Source: Enterococcus durans NBRC 100479 = LMG 10746 (GTDB lineage Bacteria; Bacillota; Bacilli; Lactobacillales; Enterococcaceae). From it: a DNA stretch of 44,025 nucleotides. The stretch spans positions 1-44,025 of the forward strand of contig NZ_BCQB01000027.1 in assembly GCF_001544215.1 (NCBI RefSeq), given 5' to 3'. Made by a program: the position numbers and the translations under genes. Under the pieces are notes generated by a model that saw only the letters and a program-made list of their open reading frames with translations, searched no databases and was not told the DNA's origin. Positions 7,321-15,158 of this stretch are shown piece by piece; the first letter of the stretch is position 1; each line of letters opens with the position of its first letter.

Positions 7321-7976
7321 AATGTCAAACCATGAAGAGCATTTCGATTTTTGGTAAAATCAATGACGATGACTTTCTTCTCATCTTCTCTATTCACCAC
7401 ACGAAACGTGTCGTTTAGAGGAAGCGTCAGTTTTTTCGAAGGCACTTCTTTCAAGCGTAAAAAGCGTCTAATCAGTGAGATCAGTTGAGGAAACTGTATA
7501 GAGGTGTGCAGTAGTTCTGGATGTTTCTTTAGCAATTGTGTTGTTTTCAATAGATTTCGTTTTTTTCCGATTTCTTTTAGGAAACTTTTTAAAATCTTCT
7601 GCTGTCTTTGAAAGATGGAAAAAGAATTTTTTTCGTCCACCTGATAACGCATCTGATCTTGTAATTCTTGATCTGTCAGATGGATTTGCTGTTGGTTCTC
7701 TTCTATTGTCATCCCATTAGGAAACAATTCAAATACGACCTGATCCCAGCTCTCTAATGAAAGCTCAAGGTAATCTTTGACTGGCAACTCCAGTTCTTTA
7801 TTGAAAAAAGCTAAGATAGCATCCAGTCCTTCTGATCGATAAATTTCTCCCAAAGTCAAGCCTTCTAAATGGAATTCTGGCGAAAAATGCAACAGTGTTT
7901 TATCTTCAGTTAATTGAACATAAAGAAAGGTTGAACGTTCAATGGCTTTGTCCTTTAAAACAACTAAAAAATTCAT
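7305..7976 (-). CDS. Soluble LCP-like (LytR-CpsA-Psr fold) protein
   Basis: This 223-residue protein lacks a signal peptide or membrane anchor. Several stretches recall the LCP catalytic domain. LELSLESWDQVVFELFPNG (about 90-108) resembles the 'Y-x-x-V-x-F-x-G-F-x-x-x-V-D-x-L-G-G' strand. MRYQVDEKN followed by FSIFQRQQKILKSFLKEI (about 128-155) resembles the 'R-x-R-x-x-D-x-x-D-x-G-R-x-x-R-Q-Q' region. LCP enzymes attach teichoic acids or capsule to peptidoglycan outside the cell. A version without an anchor and with a changed Arg/Asp pattern may be regulatory or inactive. The ATG has a strong AAAGGAGGAG site. The call is a pattern match by eye. Confidence 0.5.
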   Translation of the reverse strand: MNFLVVLKDKAIERSTFLYVQLTEDKTLLHFSPEFHLEGLTLGEIYRSEGLDAILAFFNKELELPVKDYLELSLESWDQVVFELFPNGMTIEENQQQIHLTDQELQDQMRYQVDEKNSFSIFQRQQKILKSFLKEIGKKRNLLKTTQLLKKHPELLHTSIQFPQLISLIRRFLRLKEVPSKKLTLPLNDTFRVVNREDEKKVIVIDFTKNRNALHGLTLEKAN

Positions 7977-8104
7977 TTTACTCCTCCTTTATCTACTTTA
8001 AAATAGCATATTCAAAGGAAGTTGTCTGGAAAAAAGAGAGGGATTTCATAAAAATTTAGTAATTTGCTTGTTTGTGCTTTTTGCCTAAAATTAGAGTATT
8101 TTAC

Positions 8105-8482
8105 TTATGAATCATCTTCTAGTAATTCTTTCATGCCGATCGTTTCACGGTATTGATGGATCTTCGTGATCCCGATCACTTTGTCGACGTCGATACTAAA
8201 ACAGATCCCATTACCTGGTACATCGATATGTATCCCTTTGCCAATAGCATCCATTACTTCATTTGTGATACTGTCAGGAACAAGGGTCAAAACGATATCT
8301 TTTTCTGGTGAGATCTCCAACCCTAAAAACTTGCCCGTATCATGCACGCCAGATCCCCGGCCATGTAGGATCGTCCCGCCTGCCGCTCCAGCAGCTTTGG
8401 AATAGTCGATCACATCTTCTCCTATTCCGCCGTCAACGATCGTGACGATCATATGCAAATTCAAAGCGACTAAATCTTTCAT
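8105..8482 (-). CDS. P-II-like signalling protein linked to DUF1538 transporters
   Basis: This 125-residue protein has a P-II-like ferredoxin fold. It shows a beta strand (LNLHMIVTIVD), the GRGSG loop region (about residues 40-45), a second strand LEISPEKDIVLTLVP, and a C-terminal FSIDVDKVIGI. P-II proteins sense nucleotides or metabolites and dock on membrane transporters. It overlaps the upstream DUF1538 gene by four bases (ATGA), which implies coupled translation and a partner role. The uridylylation-site Tyr of classical GlnB is not evident. The probable job is to gate the membrane pair. The ligand is unknown. Confidence 0.7.
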   Translation of the reverse strand: MKDLVALNLHMIVTIVDGGIGEDVIDYSKAAGAAGGTILHGRGSGVHDTGKFLGLEISPEKDIVLTLVPDSITNEVMDAIGKGIHIDVPGNGICFSIDVDKVIGITKIHQYRETIGMKELLEDDS

Positions 8483-9252
8483 TGTGTTTCCTCCAACTGT
8501 TGTAATTTTAGTTTTTCTTTCTGATCTTTTTCATCTTTTCGCTTATAGATATAGCCCAAAACTAAGGTGGACAAGATTGGCGTCAGTGCAATCATCGCCA
8601 CAACTCCGAATCCGTCGATAATCGGATCTCTACCCTCGATTTGCGCTGCAATAGACACACACATGGATAAAAGAAAGGTCGAACACATCGGCCCTGTAGC
8701 CACTCCGCCATTGTCGAATGCCATAGCTAAAAAAAGTTTGTCTACTTTTCTACCTAAAATAAAGGCTAGACCGTAACCTGGAATCAGGAAGTAATAAAGA
8801 GAAAAACCTGCTAGTAATCGCCACATAGATAAGCCTACAGCTAGTCCAATACCAATCGATATCACTGCTAGCATGACTTTTGCTCGAATCCTTCCTTCAC
8901 TTAGTTCTTCCACCTGTTTTACCATGACATGGATCGCTGGTTCAGCAAAACCCACTAAAAAACCCATGATAAAACCTAACGGAATCAATAGATGATTCTG
9001 TTCAATTGCAGCAATCGCGCTTCCTAAATGCTGTCCCACCGGAACATAGGCCATATTGACACCATGCAAAAACAAAACCAATCCAATCGTCGTGATCAAA
9101 AAACCTTTAAGAATGTTCCAGAATCGTTTTCTGCGTATACGGAAACTAAAAAAATTCAGCAAAATAAATAGCAGAACAATTGGTAAAACTGCTAAGACCA
9201 CTTCGTACAGGATCACCTCGATCCCAGCAAATAATTGTTGGATCGTGCTCAT
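8479..9252 (-). CDS. DUF1538 membrane protein, second subunit
   Basis: This 257-residue protein has about seven hydrophobic segments and a charged, lysine-rich C-terminal tail. It carries the family hallmarks GFLVGFAEPAIHVM (near residue 95) and AFDNGGVATGP (near 178). It overlaps its partner upstream and the P-II-like gene downstream by four bases each. DUF1538 proteins are predicted to form transport channels, but no substrate has been assigned that I know of. Each protein carries one copy of the GF-x-x-G...AEP-x-x and AFD-x-GG-V-x-TGP pairs, so the two subunits probably form a pseudo-symmetric complex. Confidence 0.75.
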   Translation of the reverse strand: MSTIQQLFAGIEVILYEVVLAVLPIVLLFILLNFFSFRIRRKRFWNILKGFLITTIGLVLFLHGVNMAYVPVGQHLGSAIAAIEQNHLLIPLGFIMGFLVGFAEPAIHVMVKQVEELSEGRIRAKVMLAVISIGIGLAVGLSMWRLLAGFSLYYFLIPGYGLAFILGRKVDKLFLAMAFDNGGVATGPMCSTFLLSMCVSIAAQIEGRDPIIDGFGVVAMIALTPILSTLVLGYIYKRKDEKDQKEKLKLQQLEETQ

Positions 9253-9932
9253 TGGAAAATCACCCCCAAGATCATCACCGCTAGTATCGGACCTAAAGAA
9301 GCAATGCCGACCATACCGAAACTATCATTTTCGTTTTTGCTTTGCCGGATCATACTCGTCATTCCTCCAGCTAATGCCAAAATAAAAGGAACTGTGACAG
9401 GGCCAGTCGTCACACCACCAGAATCGAATGCAATCGGCATGAATTCAGTAGTGGTAAAAAAAGATGCAATCAACACACCTAAATAACCGATTGCCATCAA
9501 GCGATAATAAGATACTTTGAATACGACACGTAATAGAGCAAAAGCTAAAAAGACCCCCGTTCCGATACTCACGATCCCAATCAAAAGCAATCGGCCAATC
9601 TCACCATCTGAGATCTCATACACCTGCTGTCCCAATACTTGAACAGAAGGCTCCGCAATAGTGATAACGATTCCAATAATGAAGCCTAAACTGATCAAAA
9701 TCGGTAGATTCCGTTTCTTGATCAGGTATTTACCAACCAAGTCGCCAACTTCCATCATTGAATAGTCTGCGCCAAACAAGAATAATGTCATACCGATCAT
9801 CATAATCGCCGCTCCAAATAGAAACGAACCCATCTCTTCTGAAGTGAGTGGAGCGAATATAACTGTTAAAATAACTATCAACACGGTCATCGGTACTATT
9901 GCTGTGATAACTTCTTTAAAGTTTTTTAGCAT
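9249..9932 (-). CDS. DUF1538 membrane protein, first subunit
   Basis: The 227-residue protein has about six to seven hydrophobic segments. It contains SLGFIIGIVITIAEPSVQVL (near residue 80) and AFDSGGVTTGPVTVPF (near 164), parallel to the motifs of its partner. The start is the ATG at 9930-9932, which has a very strong AAAGGAGGAGG site. A longer frame to 9974 would place this site inside the gene and is unlikely. It is the first gene of the operon with the second DUF1538 gene and the P-II-like gene. It acts in the cytoplasmic membrane. The substrate is not known. Confidence 0.75.
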   Translation of the reverse strand: MLKNFKEVITAIVPMTVLIVILTVIFAPLTSEEMGSFLFGAAIMMIGMTLFLFGADYSMMEVGDLVGKYLIKKRNLPILISLGFIIGIVITIAEPSVQVLGQQVYEISDGEIGRLLLIGIVSIGTGVFLAFALLRVVFKVSYYRLMAIGYLGVLIASFFTTTEFMPIAFDSGGVTTGPVTVPFILALAGGMTSMIRQSKNENDSFGMVGIASLGPILAVMILGVIFQ

Positions 9933-9989
9933 GTATCCTCCTCCTTTATTCCATTTTACCTGATATCCATCCAATTATCGAGCATAAAA

Positions 9990-10003
9990 AGAAAACGTTC
10001 ACA
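9990..10003 (-). promoter_or_regulatory. Possible cre (CcpA) site upstream of the DUF1538 operon
   Basis: The minus strand reads TGTGAACGTTTTCT, matching the WGAAARCGYTTWCW consensus at 12 of 14 positions. It is 58 bases upstream of the operon's start codon, where CcpA could repress or activate. No good -35/-10 pair was found nearby, so this is weak. Confidence 0.3.
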
Positions 10004-10126
10004 TTTTATTTGAGAATTCCTGATTGATTTTTTTATAACAAAAATTTTAGTGGAGTGACAAATTTTAATGACGACACATTAGGATCAAAAGATTTATTAG
10101 ACACTGGCATACTCGTCTACTCGCAA

Positions 10127-10183
10127 AATAAGTCGAATAATCCTGAAAATAGAAAAAGATATTCTCAGATTATTCGACTTATT
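10127..10183 (-). terminator. Terminator of the sugar ABC operon
   Basis: The 16-base arms AATAAGTCGAATAATC and GATTATTCGACTTATT enclose a loop of about 25 bases, just after the second permease gene. The T-tract is short (TTTTG). Confidence 0.6.
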
Positions 10184-10215
10184 CATTTGCGTGTCCATGC
10201 TCTTTTCATTGACAC

Positions 10216-11097
10216 TTATTTCACAGAACCGATCATCCCTTGCACGAACTGTTTTTGTAAGACAAAGAATACGATAGCAGTCGGTAACGTTGCAATCACT
10301 AGACCAGCCATGATCATGCCGTAATCTGGTGTATAAGAAGCACCCATTGCTGACAATACTAACGGAACTGTACGTTTGTCTGGTGATTGCAAAGCAACCA
10401 AAGGCCATAAATAATTGTTCCAACTACTCATAAAGGTAATGATCGCCGCAGCTGCGTATGTGTTCTTAGCTGTTGGCAAATAGACTCGAAAGAAGATACT
10501 TAACTCTTTTAGTCCATCCAATCGTGCAGCTTCGACTAGGTCTTTCGGAAAGGACTTTGCATTTTGACGGAAAAAGAAAATCAAAAACGCTGTACTCACG
10601 GAAGGAAGAATCACTACTAAGAAACTGTTGATACCTAAAACTGTGCCATTCAATTGTGAAAACATCCGATAGAGCGGGATCATCAACGCCGCAAAAGGCA
10701 CCATCATCGATAAAAGCAAAATATTGAATACTTTTTCTTTTCGCTTACTTTTATAAATCTCAAATCCATACCCTGCCATAGAAGAGATCAACAGCGCAAA
10801 AACTGTTGTGACGACTGCGATCATCGCAGAATTTCCCAAGGAGCGCATAAAATTCAAGTCATTTGAAAAAAGATTTTGAAAATTGACGATCAGATTGTCG
10901 CCGATTTTTAGTTTTCCTCCCGAAATATCGATCGCTGTATTGGTCATTCCCAAAATCATCCATACAAAGGGAAAGATGGAAATAAATGAGATGATACTTA
11001 AAGCGGTGTATTTGAACAAATCAAGAAAACGAAAAGAACTTGTTTTCTTTTTTTCAACGGTTTTTACTACTTCATTCCTTTGAACGACTTCTTTCAT
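10216..11097 (-). CDS. Carbohydrate ABC transporter permease (MalG/LacG type)
   Basis: This 293-residue inner-membrane protein has six hydrophobic segments. The ABC-permease EAA loop is EAARLDGLKELSIFFRVYLP (about residues 188-207), where the ATPase docks, and FMSSWNNYLWPL follows, typical of the MalG group (CUT1). The start overlaps the stop of the partner permease by four bases (ATGA). It forms the translocation pore with that partner and is fed by the lipoprotein at 12185. No ATPase gene accompanies the set. The likely solution is a shared MsmX/MsmK-type ATPase encoded elsewhere. Confidence 0.85.
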   Translation of the reverse strand: MKEVVQRNEVVKTVEKKKTSSFRFLDLFKYTALSIISFISIFPFVWMILGMTNTAIDISGGKLKIGDNLIVNFQNLFSNDLNFMRSLGNSAMIAVVTTVFALLISSMAGYGFEIYKSKRKEKVFNILLLSMMVPFAALMIPLYRMFSQLNGTVLGINSFLVVILPSVSTAFLIFFFRQNAKSFPKDLVEAARLDGLKELSIFFRVYLPTAKNTYAAAAIITFMSSWNNYLWPLVALQSPDKRTVPLVLSAMGASYTPDYGMIMAGLVIATLPTAIVFFVLQKQFVQGMIGSVK

Positions 11098-11981
11098 CGA
11101 CTTTCCCCTCCAACCTTAGTTTGTATAATTGATAAAAGTACGATAAAAATCACGATGACAAACGAAACTGCCGCCGCATAGCCAAAATTTGGAGTGAATT
11201 TATAGCTTAGATTATAGATGTATTGTGAAAGCGTGGTAGTTGCATTTGCAGGACCACCGCCAGTGATGTTTTGTACTTCATCAAACAGTTGGAGTGTACC
11301 GATCGTCGAAGTGATCGACGTAAATAAAATGATCGGTTTTAAATTAGGGATCGTTACTTTAATGAATTGTTGCCACTTTGAAGCCCCATCGATTTCCGCC
11401 GCTTCATAGATCTCTGGATTGATATTTTGCATTCCCGATAAAAAGAAAATCATATTATACCCTGTCCATCGCCAAGTGATTGAAATAATAATCAAGACTT
11501 TAGCCCAAACCGGATGAGTCAACCAGCCAATTGGATCATCGATCAATCCAATCGATACAAGCATATTGTTGACCAGACCAGATTGTGAAAAGAGACTTTT
11601 CATAATTAGAGAATAACTGACCATTGAAGTGATACAAGGTAAAAAAATAGCTGTTCGGAACAATCCCTTCATCTTCAATTTCTTATCATTCAATAAATTA
11701 GATACAAAAAGTGCCAAAAACAACATGATTGGAACTTGTACCAGTAGATATGAAAAAGTATTAAAAAATGCTTTTTTGAATGTCGTATCGTTCAACATCC
11801 GCTGATAATTCCCCAACCCATTGAAGGTCATATTGACTGGGGGACCGCTTTGAAAAGATGTGATCAGCGCAAGAATCATAGGAATAAATACCATGATCGA
11901 AATCATTAGGACTGGTAGGATCAAAAAAGCATTCCCATTCTTAAATAAATCTTTTCCTCTCATTCTATTACCCACTTTCAT
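11094..11981 (-). CDS. Carbohydrate ABC transporter permease (MalF/LacF type)
   Basis: This 295-residue protein has six hydrophobic segments and the EAA loop EAAEIDGASKWQQFIKVTIP (about residues 195-214), the CUT1 signature. The first ATG (11981) has a weak ribosome binding site. A second ATG six codons in (11963) is a possible alternative. It lies 203 bases after the binding-protein gene, beyond a stable hairpin that should lower its expression relative to the binding protein. It pairs with the permease that overlaps its 3' end. The transported sugar cannot be read from sequence. The neighbourhood suggests a galactoside-type oligosaccharide. Confidence 0.85.
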   Translation of the reverse strand: MKVGNRMRGKDLFKNGNAFLILPVLMISIMVFIPMILALITSFQSGPPVNMTFNGLGNYQRMLNDTTFKKAFFNTFSYLLVQVPIMLFLALFVSNLLNDKKLKMKGLFRTAIFLPCITSMVSYSLIMKSLFSQSGLVNNMLVSIGLIDDPIGWLTHPVWAKVLIIISITWRWTGYNMIFFLSGMQNINPEIYEAAEIDGASKWQQFIKVTIPNLKPIILFTSITSTIGTLQLFDEVQNITGGGPANATTTLSQYIYNLSYKFTPNFGYAAAVSFVIVIFIVLLSIIQTKVGGESR

Positions 11982-12040
11982 TATACCGATTCTAACTTTC
12001 TTGCTACGAGGCTCCCGACAAAACAGTTAGAATTTTTTTT

Positions 12041-12107
12041 GTAGGAGCTATACACGAAGCGGTTTGCTTAGACCTCGCTGATCTCCGACGCGCTTCGTGT
12101 TAGCTAC
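12041..12107 (-). promoter_or_regulatory. Intercistronic hairpin between binding-protein and permease genes
   Basis: GTAGGAGCTATACACGAAGCG pairs almost fully with CGCTTCGTGTTAGCTAC across a loop of about 30 bases. There is no T run on the minus strand. Such hairpins after binding-protein genes commonly cause partial termination or protect the upstream mRNA, giving more binding protein than permease. Confidence 0.6.
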
Positions 12108-12184
12108 TTATCTACTTATTTAACAACCATTCATTTCATCAACGTCTCGACTAGACGAATCGTCCACTCAGCTGGATCATTTCC

Positions 12185-13474
12185 TTAATTTGCTAATTGT
12201 GCTTCTACTTGTTTTTGTGTATCTGCTAATACTTTATCTGTGTCTTCTCCATTGATGATCCGGTGCAACGATTCTGCTACAACCGCTTCGATCGCATACG
12301 TTTCTTGTCCATAATTCACTTCTGGTATCTCAGCTGTCCATTTAGAAAAATCATCGAATACTTTTTGGCCACTATAAAATTCAGAAGGTTCTTGATACAC
12401 TTTTTGATCCTTAGCACTTAACATCGTTGAGACTAACCCGATTTCTTTCGCTAAAGTTCCCATCAAGTCAGCATTGGTAGCAAACGTCTCTTTTAAGAAA
12501 TCCTTGGCATTCTTTTCTCCAGAAACACCTTTGATCAGGTACCAGCCCGCACCACCTAAGTTTGACGCTTGTGCTTTTTGCATGTCAGCAGGAAGTGAAG
12601 GTGTTGGTGCAATTGCCCATTTTCCTGATTGATCTTTTGCTCCTTGGATCGTTGATGAATACCAAGCACCGATAGGACTTGATGCGATAGCCCCAGACTG
12701 GATCGCTGTTACACCTGCATTCCAATCAGACGTTTGTTCCACTAAGTCTTCTTTCAACAATGTTGCAAAGAGATTCAATCCATATTTCAAAGATTGATTA
12801 TTTTCGATAGTGACAGTTTTCCCATCTTCTGCTGTATACCATTCACCAGCTTCTTGCATGATCATTCGAACTCTTCCAAGGTCAGATGGGTTGACTTCAG
12901 TGATTTTCTTACCCGTCTTTTCTTTGACATCTCTCGCTACTTTTACATAATCATCCCAACTTAGATTTTGCATATCTTCTTGGCTATACCCTGCTTCTTC
13001 AAGAAGGTCCGTACGATAAAAATTAGCAGTCACTCCTGAATCAAAAGGAACACCATAGATTTTATCGCCCACTTTGTTCACTGCGAATTTATAAGCCGCA
13101 AAATTATCTTCATCAACAATATCTGTTAGGTCCGAAAAGGCATCCGGATAGGAATTCAAATAGCCTTGAATACGATAATCCTCGATCAGGACGATGTTCG
13201 GTAAGCCATCGGTATTTCCACTCGCCAATGCCGTATTCAATTTTTGCACGATATCATCTTGTGACATAGTCACCACTTCCACATCAACGTCTTCATTCTC
13301 ATAGACTTTCTTTGCTTCATTGACCGCCTTGATATTAAAAGTTTCATCCCATGCCCACACTGTTACTTTGTCATCATTACTTGCTGCTGAATCAGAAGAA
13401 TTCCCACATCCCGCAAATAAAGTTGCAGCAGCAGTTAAAATCGCGGCACTTGCTAAAATCTTTTTGAAATTCAT
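12185..13474 (-). CDS. Extracellular sugar-binding lipoprotein
   Basis: The protein of about 429 residues starts at the ATG at 13474, which has an AAAGGACGGG site; a longer frame to 13495 would place this site within the gene. A lipoprotein signal peptide ends in the lipobox LFAGC (Cys near residue 23), followed by a Ser/Asn-rich linker. The mature part follows the family 1 solute-binding fold (VTVWAWDETFN; YGVPFDSGVTANFYRTDLLEEAG; GAGWYLIKGVSG). It is lipid-anchored outside the membrane and delivers sugar to the two permeases downstream. A cre-like box lies upstream and a two-component system is divergent, so both carbon repression and signal-dependent activation are likely. Confidence 0.85.
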   Translation of the reverse strand: MNFKKILASAAILTAAATLFAGCGNSSDSAASNDDKVTVWAWDETFNIKAVNEAKKVYENEDVDVEVVTMSQDDIVQKLNTALASGNTDGLPNIVLIEDYRIQGYLNSYPDAFSDLTDIVDEDNFAAYKFAVNKVGDKIYGVPFDSGVTANFYRTDLLEEAGYSQEDMQNLSWDDYVKVARDVKEKTGKKITEVNPSDLGRVRMIMQEAGEWYTAEDGKTVTIENNQSLKYGLNLFATLLKEDLVEQTSDWNAGVTAIQSGAIASSPIGAWYSSTIQGAKDQSGKWAIAPTPSLPADMQKAQASNLGGAGWYLIKGVSGEKNAKDFLKETFATNADLMGTLAKEIGLVSTMLSAKDQKVYQEPSEFYSGQKVFDDFSKWTAEIPEVNYGQETYAIEAVVAESLHRIINGEDTDKVLADTQKQVEAQLAN

Positions 13475-13531
13475 AGTCAACCCGTCCTTTTTCATTTATT
13501 GTTTAAATACAGTTTGTATATTACCAAACAT

Positions 13532-13545
13532 TGTAACCGTTTTCT
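13532..13545 (-). promoter_or_regulatory. cre-like CcpA site before the sugar-binding lipoprotein gene
   Basis: The minus strand reads AGAAAACGGTTACA, matching WGAAARCGYTTWCW at 13 of 14 positions. It lies about 58 bases upstream of the start codon, in the divergent region shared with the response regulator gene. CcpA repression of the transporter when glucose is present is the expected effect. Confidence 0.5.
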
Positions 13546-13697
13546 CGTATTTTCGTGTTCCTCCAAAAAAAGTCCTAAAATAAGAAAAAAATCCAAATAT
13601 CCATTTGGTCAAAATGAACTACTTCGTTGAAATGTACTTGCATTTCTTTTTAAATCCACGTATTTTAAAATTAGCATTATTTAAAGGAGGTACTTTT

Positions 13698-15158
13698 TTG
13701 ACAAATTTAATGTTCATCGATGATGAGAAAACCATTTTACACGGCTTGACGAATCTAGTTGATTGGTCTAGCCATGACATCAATATAGTAGGTGCCTTTT
13801 CCGGCTCTTTGGAAGCGCTTGATTTTTTTGACCATCAACCTGTGGATATCGTAGTGACTGATCTGATCATGCCAGAATTGGATGGCATTGAACTTTCCCG
13901 CTTATTCAAAAAGAAACAACCAGATGTCCAAATCCTTGTTCTTTCAAGTCATGATGATTTTCAACTTGTAAAAGATTCTTTTGTTGGTGGCGTTTCGGAC
14001 TATTTACTTAAACCAAAATTGAACCCGGAGAATCTACTTTCAGCAATCACGAAGTTAGTGCACAAGAAACAGAAACTCCCTTCCACAACGGAGTCTTTGA
14101 AGCAAGATTTAGCGAATTATTTTTCCGGACAGACAACTGCTTTATCCCCAAAAAAATTTTCCTATCCTATTTTTTATCTTGTTTATAACGAAATGAAAGA
14201 GCTGACTTATCTGAAAGAAAAATCTCTAACCGGTGAATGGCCACTTGAATTTTTCCCTTTCACGACCCTCAATCGTGGATTCGGCTGCTTGATCAATACG
14301 GCTAGTACCGATATTTACCCTCAACTTATCGACTATCTATCAGAAACCAGTAAGACGAAGGAGACCCTTTGTATCCTCTCCAAGGAACTTGATTTTTCTG
14401 AACTTTATACTGAGTTTACGCTCCTCAAAAAGAATGGTAAGGGGCAGTTATTTTATCATTTGCACAAAGGATCACTGGTAGCAGATCAGCTAACTCCACT
14501 TGTTCCTCATTATGAAACGAGTACGAAAAGCTACCTCACAAAAATAGTGAACAAAGATTATTTGTCAGCAATCAGAGAATTGAGCGCTACAGTTGAAACG
14601 ATGATCATCCTAAGAATCGATCCTTTATTTTTGAAACATGAAACAATGAATCGACTCTATGCGCTGATCCATGCAATGGACGATGAAGAAGAGAAACATT
14701 ACGAATTGACCAAATTAAAAATAACTTTGACGGCACAATTTGCTGATGCCTTCGCTATTGAGCGTTTTGTACAAATATTTACCAACATCATTCAACAGTT
14801 GATGGTCTGGGTCGTTCCTGAAAAAAAAGAGACTTCTGCTATTTTAACATTGATCTATGAATACGTTCAGAGAAATTACTACGAAGACCTGTCTTTACAA
14901 TCTATTTCAGAAAAATTTCACTTTTCTTATAGTTATCTTTCGACTATTTTCACGGAAAAATACGGCATCAACTTTACAAAATATCTAAAAAAAGTGCGTA
15001 TCCAACATGCAAAACGACTCTTAACAGAAACAACTGACCCTCTTTCAGAAATCTGTTCTCAAGTGGGTTATACCGACTTAGGCTACTTTTCACGAGTATT
15101 TAAAGAAGAAACAGGGATGAGTCCTTCCCATTACCGCAAAGGAAGCATGGTGAAATGA
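13698..15158 (+). CDS. YesN-type response regulator with AraC DNA-binding domain
   Basis: The protein of about 486 residues most likely starts at TTG 13698, eight bases after a perfect AAAGGAGG. The longer upstream frame to 13605 has no ribosome binding site. The N-terminal receiver domain (about residues 3-120) has FIDDEK and the phospho-acceptor Asp55 in VVTDLIMPELDG. A long linker follows, and a C-terminal pair of AraC-type helix-turn-helices (about 390-485) includes LSEICSQVGYTDLGYFSRVFK and the closing MSPSHYR motif. It overlaps the kinase gene by four bases. It is divergent from the sugar ABC operon, whose promoter it most probably activates. Confidence 0.9.
   Translation: MTNLMFIDDEKTILHGLTNLVDWSSHDINIVGAFSGSLEALDFFDHQPVDIVVTDLIMPELDGIELSRLFKKKQPDVQILVLSSHDDFQLVKDSFVGGVSDYLLKPKLNPENLLSAITKLVHKKQKLPSTTESLKQDLANYFSGQTTALSPKKFSYPIFYLVYNEMKELTYLKEKSLTGEWPLEFFPFTTLNRGFGCLINTASTDIYPQLIDYLSETSKTKETLCILSKELDFSELYTEFTLLKKNGKGQLFYHLHKGSLVADQLTPLVPHYETSTKSYLTKIVNKDYLSAIRELSATVETMIILRIDPLFLKHETMNRLYALIHAMDDEEEKHYELTKLKITLTAQFADAFAIERFVQIFTNIIQQLMVWVVPEKKETSAILTLIYEYVQRNYYEDLSLQSISEKFHFSYSYLSTIFTEKYGINFTKYLKKVRIQHAKRLLTETTDPLSEICSQVGYTDLGYFSRVFKEETGMSPSHYRKGSMVK

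Noticed and set aside
10055-10324. 89-codon plus-strand frame over the end of the permease gene
   Set aside because: It overlaps the terminator hairpin and runs antisense to the permease gene, with no ribosome site.
13605-13697. N-terminal extension of the response regulator
   Set aside because: No ribosome site. A perfect AAAGGAGG precedes the TTG at 13698, and the receiver domain begins right after it.
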